Below are positions 44,850 through 52,515 of a stretch of 64,000 nt of DNA, piece after piece. The stretch covers positions 22,763 through 86,762 of the forward strand of contig JAKIUF010000013.1 in the NCBI GenBank assembly GCA_021647705.1, in the 5' to 3' direction. The position numbers and the translations under genes are program-made. Position 1 is the stretch's first letter; each line of letters opens with the position of its first letter. The notes below the pieces were generated by a model that had not been told where the DNA came from, searched no databases, and saw only the letters and a list, made by a program, of their open reading frames with translations. Source of the stretch: Gammaproteobacteria bacterium. GTDB taxonomy: Bacteria; Pseudomonadota; Gammaproteobacteria; SZUA-152.

Positions 44850-45503
44850 ATGAGTGCTGTGGATATTCCCCGTTACATTGTTATTGAAGGTCCCATTGGC
44901 GTGGGAAAAACCAGTCTTGCCAAACGGCTTGCGGAAGACTTTGGTGGCGAACTGCTACTGGAAGGAGCCGAGGAAAACCCTTTTCTGGAACGTTTCTATC
45001 GCAACCCCCGGCACGCAGCGCTGCCCACCCAATTATTTTTCCTGTTTCAGCGAGCCCAGCAAATTCAAGCGCTGCGCCAGTCCGACATGTTTGCACCGGT
45101 ACGGGTAGCCGATTTTATTCTGGAAAAAGACCGCCTGTTTGCCCAACTGACACTGGATGACGACGAACTGCAACTTTATGAACAGGTCTACGACAACATC
45201 ACCGTGGATGCACCACAGCCTGATCTGGTGATTTATCTGCAAGCGCCAGTGGATGTGTTGTTAAACCGAGTGCAAAAGCGTGGTCGGGAATACGAGCGTT
45301 TTATCGAAACCAACTACCTGGAACGACTGGTGCAAGCCTATACCCGCTTCTTTTACCATTATTCGGCAACACCCTTGTTAATTGTCAACGCGGCAGATAT
45401 TGATCTGGTCAACAACCAGCAGGACTATCAATTACTGGTGGAACACCTGCACAAAACCACCAGCGGCCGACACTACTTCAACCCTGGTTCATTTGATCTC
45501 TGA
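44850..45503 (+). CDS. Deoxynucleoside kinase (deoxyadenosine/deoxyguanosine kinase family)
   Basis: 217 residues. P-loop [13 protein letters not shown] near residues 12-24, then the dNK substrate block [20 protein letters not shown] and [13 protein letters not shown], and the arginine lid [10 protein letters not shown]. It phosphorylates deoxynucleosides for salvage; purine deoxynucleosides are likely from its resemblance to Dgk/Dck-type enzymes, but the base specificity cannot be read with certainty. The location between folK and panB is conserved in many gammaproteobacteria. Confidence 0.9.
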   Translation: MSAVDIPRYIVIEGPIGVGKTSLAKRLAEDFGGELLLEGAEENPFLERFYRNPRHAALPTQLFFLFQRAQQIQALRQSDMFAPVRVADFILEKDRLFAQLTLDDDELQLYEQVYDNITVDAPQPDLVIYLQAPVDVLLNRVQKRGREYERFIETNYLERLVQAYTRFFYHYSATPLLIVNAADIDLVNNQQDYQLLVEHLHKTTSGRHYFNPGSFDL

Positions 45504-45537
45504 GCCAACAATTCCCGTTAGAGCGAGGAAGCCCTCC

Positions 45538-46332
45538 ATGAGTCGCATTACCACATCTACTCTACGAAAAATGAAACAGGCCGGTGAAAAAATCACCTGC
45601 CTCACCGCCTATGACGCCAGCTTCGCACAGATTCTGGTAGAAGAAGGAGTGGAGATTCTCCTCGTAGGAGACTCACTGGGAATGATCCTCCAGGGGCGGG
45701 ACAGCACCCTGCCCGTCACGTTGGATGAAATGATTTATCACACACAAATGGTGCGTACCGCCAGCCAGGATGTCCTGGTAATGGCAGACCTGCCGTTTAT
45801 GAGCTACGCCACCCCGGTACAGGCGCTGACCAGCGCAGGGCGTTTAATGAAAGAGGGTGGCGCACACATGGTCAAACTGGAAGGAGGCGCGCTCATGGTA
45901 GAAACAGCAGGCCTTCTGGCGGAACATGGCATACCGGTATGCGCCCACCTTGGACTGTTACCGCAATCAGTCAACAAACTGGGTGGTTACAAAGTGCAAG
46001 GGCGTGATGAAAAACAGGCCGAAGCCATGCTGCTTGATGCACGCGCCATGGAAGATGCCGGAGCTGACATCCTATTGTTAGAGTGTGTCCCCTCACTGTT
46101 AGCCGCAGAAATTACTGCAGCAGTGGATATACCGCTAATCGGCATTGGCGCAGGCCCACACTGTGATGCGCAAGTGCTGGTACTGTACGACATGTTAGGC
46201 ATTACCCCCGGGAAGCGCCCGCGCTTCAGCAAGGATTTTTTACAAGAAGCAGACGATATTCGTGGAGCCGTGCGCGCCTATGTACAAGCCGTTAAAGATG
46301 GCAGTTTCCCCGCTGACGAACATTCATTTTAG
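45538..46332 (+). CDS. panB: 3-methyl-2-oxobutanoate hydroxymethyltransferase
   Basis: First committed enzyme of pantothenate synthesis; adds a hydroxymethyl group to ketoisovalerate. 264 residues from ATG 45538 (GAGCGAGGAAG upstream); the open frame begins earlier inside the kinase gene, but that part is a shadow. Signatures: [31 protein letters not shown] (metal-binding region) and GGYKVQGRD. panC follows 9 bp after the stop. Confidence 0.97.
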   Translation: MSRITTSTLRKMKQAGEKITCLTAYDASFAQILVEEGVEILLVGDSLGMILQGRDSTLPVTLDEMIYHTQMVRTASQDVLVMADLPFMSYATPVQALTSAGRLMKEGGAHMVKLEGGALMVETAGLLAEHGIPVCAHLGLLPQSVNKLGGYKVQGRDEKQAEAMLLDARAMEDAGADILLLECVPSLLAAEITAAVDIPLIGIGAGPHCDAQVLVLYDMLGITPGKRPRFSKDFLQEADDIRGAVRAYVQAVKDGSFPADEHSF

Positions 46333-46341
46333 CTCCAGACC

Positions 46342-47214
46342 ATGAAAACCATCAATACCGTTGCCGAATTACGCACCACGGTTGCCCGGTGGCGGGCGAA
46401 TGGTGAACGTGTAGCTCTGGTGCCCACCATGGGCAATCTTCATGCCGGACATTTACAGTTAGTCGAACAAGCAAAAAAGAATGCAAATCGCGTTATTGTC
46501 AGTATTTTTGTCAACCCCATGCAGTTCAGCAATCTCAATGGTGACAGCGGTGATTTTGAACGCTATCCACGTACCTTTGAAGACGACTGTAAAAAACTGT
46601 CCGCTATCGATTATCAGCCCGATATAATTTTTGCACCCTCAGTGCAAGCGATGTACCCCGCAGGTTTTAAACGGGAAACCCGCATCGAAGTGCCAGAGAT
46701 TTCCAATATCCTGTGCGGTGAATTTCGCCCCGGCCACTTTGTGGGTGTCGCCACCGTAGTGGCCAAACTGTTTAACATGGCGCAACCGGATGTAGCGGTA
46801 TTTGGCGAAAAGGACTTTCAACAGTTGCTGGTGATCCGGCGTTTTGTCACCGACCTGTGCTTTCCCGTTGAAATTATAGGCATGCCCACCGTGCGTGAAA
46901 AAAACGGCCTGGCTATGAGTTCACGCAATGCCTACCTTTCCAGTGAAGAACGTGAACGTGCCGCCACGTTGTACCAAACCCTGCAACAGGCACAACAGCA
47001 AATAGAAGCCGGTGAAAGGGATTTTGCCATGATTCAGACACAGGCCACAGCAAAGCTGGAAAAAACAGGATTCCGGCCGGAATATTTTGAAATACGTCGA
47101 GCACAGGATTTACAGGCAGCTACTGACACGGATAAACAGTGGGTGATACTCGCAGCCGCCTGGCTGGGTGAAGCGCGGCTTATTGACAACATTGTGATGG
47201 AAAGCCCGGATTAA
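46342..47214 (+). CDS. panC: Pantothenate synthetase
   Basis: Joins pantoate and beta-alanine using ATP. 290 residues, complete: PTMGNLHAGHLQLV (HxGH), VSIFVNPMQF, the GEKDFQQL block and the KMSKS-like region MSSRNAYLS. It is the last gene of the pcnB-panC operon. The segment 46738 to about 47240 is duplicated 1773 bp downstream at 48511, with about ten amino-acid differences and no gaps. This copy is intact and presumably the functional one. Confidence 0.97.
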   Translation: MKTINTVAELRTTVARWRANGERVALVPTMGNLHAGHLQLVEQAKKNANRVIVSIFVNPMQFSNLNGDSGDFERYPRTFEDDCKKLSAIDYQPDIIFAPSVQAMYPAGFKRETRIEVPEISNILCGEFRPGHFVGVATVVAKLFNMAQPDVAVFGEKDFQQLLVIRRFVTDLCFPVEIIGMPTVREKNGLAMSSRNAYLSSEERERAATLYQTLQQAQQQIEAGERDFAMIQTQATAKLEKTGFRPEYFEIRRAQDLQAATDTDKQWVILAAAWLGEARLIDNIVMESPD

Positions 47215-47232
47215 TAACGTCGGGATATTCTC

Positions 47233-47250
47233 CAATATCATTAAGCTAAG
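47233..47250. repeat. Solo end of the 22910-type miniature element
   Basis: CAATATCATTAAGCTAAG equals the reverse complement of 23034-23051, the right end of the miniature element. The second end is not found nearby. Confidence 0.45.
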
Positions 47251-47369
47251 AAGTGAATGCTTGTTTTTGTCAGTTAAGCAAATATTGGTAGCCAGTACCT
47301 GTGGTGAGTGAGGTTTAGAGGTCCAATGTGTACCACAGAATGTGGAAACAAAAAAATACAGTGTCTGTC

Positions 47370-47450
47370 ACGCAGAGGTCGCAGAGACACAGAGGCGCAG
47401 AGTTTTTAGTGTTTCCCTCTGTGTCTTTGCGTCTCTGTGATCTCTGCGTT
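47370..47450. repeat. Family A inverted-repeat element, copy 5
   Basis: Left arm ACGCAGAGGTCGCAGAGACA with CAGAGGCGCAGAG (to 47402); right arm CTCTGTGTCTTTGCGTCTCT with GTGATCTCTGCGTT (to 47450). Short loop TTTTTAGTGTTTCC. The rest of 47215-47700 shows no gene. Confidence 0.8.
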
Positions 47451-47705
47451 TATAAGCACTGGATTTGGAAAAGCGACAGATTTCCAGGCAGCCCCGGTTT
47501 TTGAGGAGTATCTTTATTCATAGGGGGAATTATACTTCCGGAAAAGCTACTTTCTCTGGCAGGTTTAGAGGTGTCAAAACCATTGTTTGGCATGAGATGG
47601 TTGAATAGAGGGAAGTTGAGGCGGTTAGTTTTTTATGATTTCTATCCAAAAGGGTTTTCTTGCGCCCTCGTTGTGCGCTGATCAAATCATGGTAATTTGC
47701 TACAC

Positions 47706-47723
47706 TTAGGGTTAGCAACCTAA
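47706..47723. promoter_or_regulatory. Candidate operator of the toxin-antitoxin pair
   Basis: TTAGGGTTAGCAACCTAA, an imperfect dyad (GGTT-AGC-AACC core) 11 bp before the antitoxin ATG and overlapping the ribosome-binding region (GGAGGTG). TA modules usually repress themselves at such sites. Confidence 0.4.
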
Positions 47724-47733
47724 TGGAGGTGTC

Positions 47734-47964
47734 ATGTCAGCCGCATTTAAGCAAGTAATTGAAAACATTAAAAACTTATCGCCAGATGAAAAGGCTCTTG
47801 TTGCTCATTGCCTCATTTCATCCCTGGAATCAAGGCAAGATGAAGGTGTAGATGAGGCATGGGCCGAATTATCGGAGAAGCGGCTCATGGAACTAAAGTC
47901 GGGAGAGGTGAAGGGGGTTTCCTGGGGGGAGATTAAAAATAAAGTGAAGGGGAAAAATGGCTGA
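47734..47964 (+). CDS. Addiction-module antitoxin (TIGR02574/Unstab_antitox type)
   Basis: 76 residues. The pattern IENIKNLSPDEKALVAHCLI, then SSLESRQDEGVDEAWAELSE and RLMELKSGEVKGVSWGEI is that of short antitoxins paired with ParE/RelE toxins. GGAGGTGTC precedes the ATG. It overlaps the toxin start by 8 bp, giving coupled translation. The module lies between panC and its partial duplicate. Confidence 0.88.
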   Translation: MSAAFKQVIENIKNLSPDEKALVAHCLISSLESRQDEGVDEAWAELSEKRLMELKSGEVKGVSWGEIKNKVKGKNG

Positions 47965-48256
47965 AATTATATTTCACCCGGACACTGTCCTCGAGATAAA
48001 GAGTTCATATGAGTGGTATCAGAATCAGGCTGAGGGATTGGGAGAGGATTTTATCGAAGAGCTAGAGTCAGCATATGAGGCAATAGCAGAGCTTCCCTGG
48101 ACATGGCCGAAATTCACAAAAAGCTGCCGTCGGTTTTTACTGAGCAAATTTCCATTTTCAGTCATTTATCAAGTAAGTAATAATTCTATTTTTGTGTTGG
48201 CCATCATGCACAACAGCAGAAAACCAGGTTATTGGGAAGGCCGCACATCGGATTAG
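47957..48256 (+). CDS. ParE/RelE-superfamily toxin
   Basis: 99 residues with the ParE layout: an N-terminal strand and helices (IIFHPDTVLEIKSSYEWYQN), GLGEDFIEELESAYEAI, and a C-terminal sheet (RRFLLSKFPFSVIYQVSNNS) ending in HNSRKPGYW. ParE members block DNA gyrase and RelE members cut mRNA; the target is not decided by sequence. It is neutralised by the overlapping upstream antitoxin. Confidence 0.9.
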   Translation: MAEIIFHPDTVLEIKSSYEWYQNQAEGLGEDFIEELESAYEAIAELPWTWPKFTKSCRRFLLSKFPFSVIYQVSNNSIFVLAIMHNSRKPGYWEGRTSD

Positions 48257-48402
48257 AAAACTGACGATTATGATTATGTTGGTATCAACAGGAATTATTT
48301 GTATTTATTCCTGACTCTCTTTGAAATAACAGCTTCCATATCATTTAATGTTTTGATTTTTTCTTTGAAACTCGAGCAAGAAGCAACATCTTTAAGGAGA
48401 TA

Positions 48403-48503
48403 GGGGTCAAGTTTATTGTATAATAGTAAAATAAATTTTCGTACTTAATTTTTGTTGGGGAGGTATGGGGTAGCTAATGTTATTATACAATAGGTTTGAC
48501 CCC
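48403..48503. mobile_element. Miniature inverted-repeat element with GGGGTCAA termini
   Basis: Terminal arms at 48403-48425 and 48481-48503 match at 20 of 23 (start GGGGTCAA, inner TATTGTATAATA). The 101-bp element has no coding capacity. Its right end lies 7 bp before the duplicated panC segment begins. Confidence 0.65.
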
Positions 48504-48510
48504 TTTTATT

Positions 48511-48987
48511 TTTGTGGGTGTCGCCACCGTAGTGGCCAAACTGTTTAACATGGCACAACCGGATGTAGCCGTATTTGGCGAAAAGGATTTTCAGCAGTTA
48601 CTGGTGATCCGGCGTTTTGTCACCGACCTGTGCTTCCCCGTTGAAATTATAAGCATGCCCACAGTGCGTGAAAACAACGGCCTGGCCATGAGTTCACGCA
48701 ATGCTTACCTTTCCAGTGAAGAACGTGAACGTGCCGCCGTGTTATATCAAACCTTGCAACAGGCACAACAGCAAATAGAAGCGGGTGAAAAGGATTTTGC
48801 CATGATTCAGACACAGGCCACAGCAAAGCTGGAAAAAACAGGATTCCGGCCGGAATATTTTGAAATACGTCGAGCACAGGATTTACAGGCAGCTACTGAT
48901 GCAGATGAACAGCGGGTGATGCTCGCAGCCGCCTGGCTGGGCGAGGCACGGCTTATTGACAACATTGTAATGGAAAACCCAGGCTAA
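48511..48987 (+). pseudogene. Partial duplicate of panC (C-terminal half)
   Basis: Collinear with 46738-47214 without gaps (constant offset 1773 bp), and similarity runs on for some 20-30 bp past the stop. It encodes the region from VGVATVVAKLFNMAQPDVAV to the C-terminus but lacks the HxGH nucleotide-binding half, so it cannot be an active PanC. The frame is still open, and an ATG at 48496 could make a 163-residue protein. Most of the amino-acid changes are mild and synonymous changes are frequent, suggesting an old duplication or exchange with a relative's panC. Confidence 0.9.
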
Positions 48988-49234
48988 TAATGTCAGAACA
49001 TTCTCTGGTTCCGATATTTCTGCCGGGTATCGCAGATGGTGAAAGCGAATAAAAAACCGTATCCAGTAACAACAGCACGTTTTTTCAGTCTTGCGGCTGT
49101 AATGCCGTACCCTGATGTCAGCGCTGACCTAGTCCATTAATCGTAATTCCTGCATCGTTGGTTATCCTGCTTGCTGTATCCATACACAGTATTGTTGAAT
49201 GACATGAAAGTGACGGAGTCAAGCAGCACGCCTT
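48988..49234. other. Intergenic region without a supported gene
   Basis: After the panC duplicate there is no long open frame, no recognisable RNA and no clear repeat until the inverted repeats at 49235. Confidence 0.4.
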
Positions 49235-49316
49235 GATATTGGGTGAATATTGGTTGAGTGGGCATTAAATTCCTGTATTTTCAACAAGTTGCAAAGCCGT
49301 ATTTTCACCCAATATC
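49235..49316. repeat. Inverted repeat GATATTGGGTGAA
   Basis: GATATTGGGTGAA (49235-49247) and TTCACCCAATATC (49304-49316) are perfect 13-bp arms with 56 bp between. They may be the ends of a small element or a stem-loop. The next palindrome cluster starts 6 bp away. Confidence 0.6.
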
Positions 49317-49321
49317 CCGAC

Positions 49322-49555
49322 GATATCCGGCGCATGCCGCAAAAGACCCCAAAACCGTCAATATCACGGCGTACGCCGGATATTTATCTATACCTCTTGT
49401 GCAGGCTTAAAAACTACTTAATAATCAGGGTAGTATGAATGGAAGTTCAAAATATAAAAAAAGACATAGGCGGCTTAAGCCGGATATCATCCGCTATAGG
49501 GGTGATATCCGGCGCATGCAGCTATTTTCACGATATCCGGCGGACGCCGGATATT
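49322..49555. repeat. Cluster of CCGGATATC/GATATCCGG palindromic repeats
   Basis: GATATCCGGCGCATGC occurs at 49322-49337 and 49504-49519. GCCGGATATCA/TGATATCCGGC forms an 11-bp inverted repeat (49479-49489, 49503-49513). ATATCCGGCG-GA-CGCCGGATAT is a perfect palindrome at 49533-49554. A degenerate one lies at 49361-49383 around GGCGTACGCC. There are at least six half-sites in 234 bp, and no gene. They could be a REP-like array, a protein-binding array or ends of nested elements. Confidence 0.75.
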
Positions 49556-49995
49556 AAGAGTTGAACTAAACCGCTTCGCGGTAGCTTTCGTGCCACAGCA
49601 TAATGTGGTTTATTTTATACTGTTATGACGGCTATTTTTTACAACTAATCCATCTCCACCTTGAGAGATATACTGCAAAATATTAGTACAATGCGATATC
49701 TATGAAGTGTAAGCGGATGCTTCTTGACATGCTCGCAGAAATGAATCTACGCTGACTACTGTGTCATTACAGAGGGATAGGTGAGTCCATCAGCAGCAGA
49801 CTTGGGGGCGTCCTTATCTCTATGGCTTAGAAGTGATCAATTAACATACAAAATAAAGACTAGATGGTGAGAGAAATGAATCGAAATATGCAGCTCTGTT
49901 TCAGAGTCGTTACTCAATTGCTAGCATTTCATTTCGATTACCCACTCGCAAATCAATACAATCCCCAATAGCAAGTACTGTGCCAGGCGGCATAG
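49556..49995. other. Non-coding stretch before the HNH gene
   Basis: No open frame of note. The short hairpin ACCGCTTCGCGGT lies at 49569-49581. The rest shows no recognised feature up to the attC-like hairpin at 49996. Confidence 0.4.
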
Positions 49996-50046
49996 TTATA
50001 CCCCATGCTGAACTGCGCACGGGGTATAAATGCTTAGACGTTAGCT
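49996..50046. other. attC-like cassette border before the HNH gene
   Basis: TTATACCCC (49996-50004) and GGGGTATAA (50021-50029) form a 9-bp stem, followed by GTTAGCT at 50040-50046, which resembles the integron core site GTTRRRY (one mismatch). GTTAGCT is the exact complement of AGCTAAC, and AGCTAAG stands at the other end of the HNH gene (50744-50750). Confidence 0.45.
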
Positions 50047-50059
50047 GAAGGATAAGTTA

Positions 50060-50749
50060 ATGTGGCGTGCTGAAAAAAGACGAATAAGTGATAGGAAATT
50101 TATACAGTACAAGCCAGAGGAACATTTTGTTCGGGCTTATGCAGTATCTGCAAGTAATGCATGTTCTTGGGACATGTTTTCTCCAGTGAAAGGATATCGG
50201 CCTTATAATGCAGGAACTAAAAGGTCTTATAACGTAAGCCCAAAAAGACAGCATACTGATTGGGCAAGAATGGTAGTAGAGAGAGATGGGTATAAATGTC
50301 AAAAGTGTGGGGAAAATACAAATTTAGAAGCACATCATATATGGCCTCAAAGTTGGTTTCCTCAATTTAGATATATCTTGAAAAATGGAGTCACATTATG
50401 CCGACAATGTCACGATGAGGCGTTTCATGCTCATGAAATCACACCGGGTCAATTTTTAGAGCTTACAAATGAAATTGAAAAAATAAATTCAATTATAGAA
50501 GAAACTGATTTCTGGGAAAATTACACGGCAGGGTTGGAGAAAGGTAGGGTTTTGGCATATCAGCTTTCCTCAACTAAGGAAATGCACATAAATAAAGACG
50601 AAAAAGAATATTTTGTTAGTTGGGCGGCAATGAATAATTTCTTGGAAAGAACAGAGTGTGTTACACGAGATGGGCCTATTAAAGATAACAAATACAAAGT
50701 TAGTGAAGAAATGAGATTAAGCATTCTATCATATGATATTTACAGCTAA
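50060..50749 (+). CDS. HNH endonuclease domain protein
   Basis: 229 residues. An HNH core lies at about 72-120: RDGYKCQKCGENTNLEAHHI with CxxC, the HH catalytic pair, an asparagine at NGVTLC and a second CRQC followed by HDEAFH. N- and C-terminal parts are unfamiliar; the C-terminal 80 residues are helical and charged. It probably cuts DNA with one metal ion. The gene is AT-rich compared with the pcnB-panC block, its stop lies inside an attC-like core site, and a HEPN-like gene follows. Defence or mobile-element function is likely, not proven. Confidence 0.8.
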   Translation: MWRAEKRRISDRKFIQYKPEEHFVRAYAVSASNACSWDMFSPVKGYRPYNAGTKRSYNVSPKRQHTDWARMVVERDGYKCQKCGENTNLEAHHIWPQSWFPQFRYILKNGVTLCRQCHDEAFHAHEITPGQFLELTNEIEKINSIIEETDFWENYTAGLEKGRVLAYQLSSTKEMHINKDEKEYFVSWAAMNNFLERTECVTRDGPIKDNKYKVSEEMRLSILSYDIYS

Positions 50750-50800
50750 GCGCTTAAAAATTGACGGCGCGAAAAGATGCGCCGCAATTTAAGCGAGGCC
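50744..50800. other. attC-like stem-loop between the HNH and HEPN-like genes
   Basis: AGCTAAG (50744-50750), then CGCTTAAA, AATT and GGCGC; loop GAAAAGAT; then GCGCC, AATT, TTAAGCG and AGGCC (to 50800). The arms pair with small bulges, as in attC sites. The final GCGAGGCC could be GCGTTAGGCC with TT lost. The HNH stop codon and the ATG (50777) of the next gene both lie inside it. Confidence 0.5.
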
Positions 50801-51508
50801 ATAGAAAAGTTATGCACAAGAAGTCAATATTTGCACTTAACACTTAATATTAGCAAGCGGCTGTTTAATTACGGGCTTGATAGTCTAGAGCGTTATTTAG
50901 TTGAAGTTGATAATGCTCTTGACAAGAGTTGGAATGAATTTGCTGATAAAACAGAGAAAGAGATAAAATCTCTTACCGAAGAAGAGTCAGAAGAGTACAT
51001 TGATATTATTTACGATGATATATCCATGATTCGGGACATACTACCTCAAATTAATGGACAAGCTCAAATACTAAATATTTATGCATTCATGGAACATGAA
51101 CTAATAAGATTGTGCGAGCAATATAAGAGAGCAAATAAAATTGATGTTTCTGTAAATGACCTCAAAGGTGGGGGTTTACACTCATCACGAGCCTACTTTA
51201 AAAAAGTGGCCAAGTTCGACCTAGCTGACGATGATACATGGGAAAGGCTAAATAACTTCAATAAAATTAGAAATGTAATTGCCCACTACAATGGCTATCT
51301 TTCTTCTGATTACTATCACTATAAAAAGATAAAAAAGTTCATCTCTACAAATCCAACATTTATAGATTTTAAACCCATTGGTAATGGCTCTAAATCCAGC
51401 GGCGAGATTATTGTAAAAAGCGAATGTACAAAGCAATTTAGAGAAGATGTTGAGAGTTATTTTGAAGAACTATTTAAGAAATGGTTATCAAAAGCAAAAT
51501 GGGCCTAA
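50777..51508 (+). CDS. HEPN-like protein (possible RNase) of unknown family
   Basis: 243 residues, almost all helical. Near residues 158-175 is NNFNKIRNVIAHYNGYL, which carries the RNxxxH-type motif (R-N-V-I-A-H) typical of HEPN domains, many of which are RNases in toxin and antiviral systems. An earlier helix has QILNIYAFMEHELIRLCEQY. The start at ATG 50777 lies in the loop of the attC-like hairpin; if that site is real, a later TTG (50831) may be used. The stop lies in GGCCTAAC at 51502-51509. It follows the HNH gene by 27 bp. Function unknown. Confidence 0.65.
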   Translation: MRRNLSEAIEKLCTRSQYLHLTLNISKRLFNYGLDSLERYLVEVDNALDKSWNEFADKTEKEIKSLTEEESEEYIDIIYDDISMIRDILPQINGQAQILNIYAFMEHELIRLCEQYKRANKIDVSVNDLKGGGLHSSRAYFKKVAKFDLADDDTWERLNNFNKIRNVIAHYNGYLSSDYYHYKKIKKFISTNPTFIDFKPIGNGSKSSGEIIVKSECTKQFREDVESYFEELFKKWLSKAKWA

Positions 51509-51509
51509 C
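51502..51509 (+). other. Integron core-like site GGCCTAAC after the HEPN-like gene
   Basis: GGCCTAAC followed by AATTTTTGCAA has the look of the 5' half of an attC site (RYYYAAC then CAA-rich spacer). It is complementary to the AGGCC left at the 5' border of the same gene (50796-50800). No matching 3' half is seen downstream, so the site seems truncated. Confidence 0.4.
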
Positions 51510-51571
51510 AATTTTTGCAATAGTTGTGTGGTGGGCAAGCAAATTGGCATCTGTAAACCATGTATAGGGAT

Positions 51572-51594
51572 AATAAGGGGACGCTACCCTTATT
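51572..51594. repeat. Short hairpin AATAAGGG/CCCTTATT
   Basis: Perfect 8-bp arms with a 7-nt GACGCTA loop, AT-rich flanks. It resembles the short palindromes associated with REP-type elements. 71 bp before the AraC gene. Confidence 0.5.
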
Positions 51595-51664
51595 TGATCA
51601 ATCGAAAAACTTTGGTGAAGCATAAAAGAGTAGAGGGAAGATCGCTTTATTATGGTAATGTCAG

Positions 51665-52462
51665 ATGAATGAATTATTTAGACCATTTCAACCAACAATC
51701 ACTGAGACAGGATTAAATAATTTTGGTCTTTCGTTGAAATGTTCGTATCCGTGTAGGGCTTTAAAGGGAGTTGTTCATTCTTATTTGCAAATCCGGGCTG
51801 AGAGGCCAACACCTTACCCAGTTATACCTGATGGCTGCCAATCAATATTCATATCACCCCAAGGTTCAATGATAGGTGGTGCTCAACTAAGAGCATGTGA
51901 TATTAAAATTATGGAGGCAGGGGAGTATTTCGGGATCAGATTTTATCCCGGTGCCTTACGACACTTTTTTGATCTTGATGTTTCTGAAATTACATCCCAG
52001 TTTGTTGATGAAAAATTTCTGCCTCGTTGTGGTTTTGGGGAGCTTCATAACAATATCTATCAATACCAGCATTTTGGAGAGCGAGTTGACGTTTGTGAAA
52101 CATGGTTGTTGAAAAATTACAAACCACAATCAAGTTTACAATTTGATCAAGCGTTGGGTTTGATATATCAATCCCTTGGGAATATGAGAATTAGTCAATT
52201 GGCTGATAGCATAGGGTGGAGCACCCGCCACCTGAACCGGATATTTCAGCGGAAGACGGGATTGAATACCAAAACATTTTCTCAAGTAATTCGAGTTCAG
52301 AATGTCTGTAGACAGTTATACTTAACACCAGAAAAATCACTGAAGATGGCTCTGGAGATGGGTTTTTTTGACCAGCCGCACTTAATCAAAGATTTCAAAA
52401 AATATCTATTATCAAACCCGGGAGATTTTTTTGATAGGTTCAGGTCCGATTTATACAATTGA
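51665..52462 (+). CDS. AraC-family transcriptional regulator
   Basis: 265 residues: an N-terminal sensing domain (about 1-150; PYPVIPDGCQSIFISPQGSM resembles the DUF6597-type domain) and a C-terminal AraC double HTH (about 160-260: ISQLADSIGWSTRHLNRIFQ, ALEMGFFDQPHLIKDFKKYL). It lies 53 bp upstream of a fabA-like gene on the same strand, so it may control fatty-acid desaturation in response to a lipid-like signal. Codon use is AT-rich like the rest of this accessory region. Confidence 0.88.
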   Translation: MNELFRPFQPTITETGLNNFGLSLKCSYPCRALKGVVHSYLQIRAERPTPYPVIPDGCQSIFISPQGSMIGGAQLRACDIKIMEAGEYFGIRFYPGALRHFFDLDVSEITSQFVDEKFLPRCGFGELHNNIYQYQHFGERVDVCETWLLKNYKPQSSLQFDQALGLIYQSLGNMRISQLADSIGWSTRHLNRIFQRKTGLNTKTFSQVIRVQNVCRQLYLTPEKSLKMALEMGFFDQPHLIKDFKKYLLSNPGDFFDRFRSDLYN

Positions 52463-52515
52463 TAATTTCTAAAAACTGGTAAAACTGCATCTCCCTTACA
52501 TAGTTGGAGAGGCCA

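Noticed and set aside
47530..47718. 62-residue minus-strand frame upstream of the antitoxin
   Set aside because: It covers the TA promoter region, has no ribosome-binding site and no recognisable sequence.
48496..48987. Second functional pantothenate synthetase
   Set aside because: It lacks the N-terminal half with the HxGH motif and ATP site.
50057..50302. 81-residue frame antisense to the HNH gene
   Set aside because: The plus strand carries the HNH motif and a full-length frame; this is a shadow.
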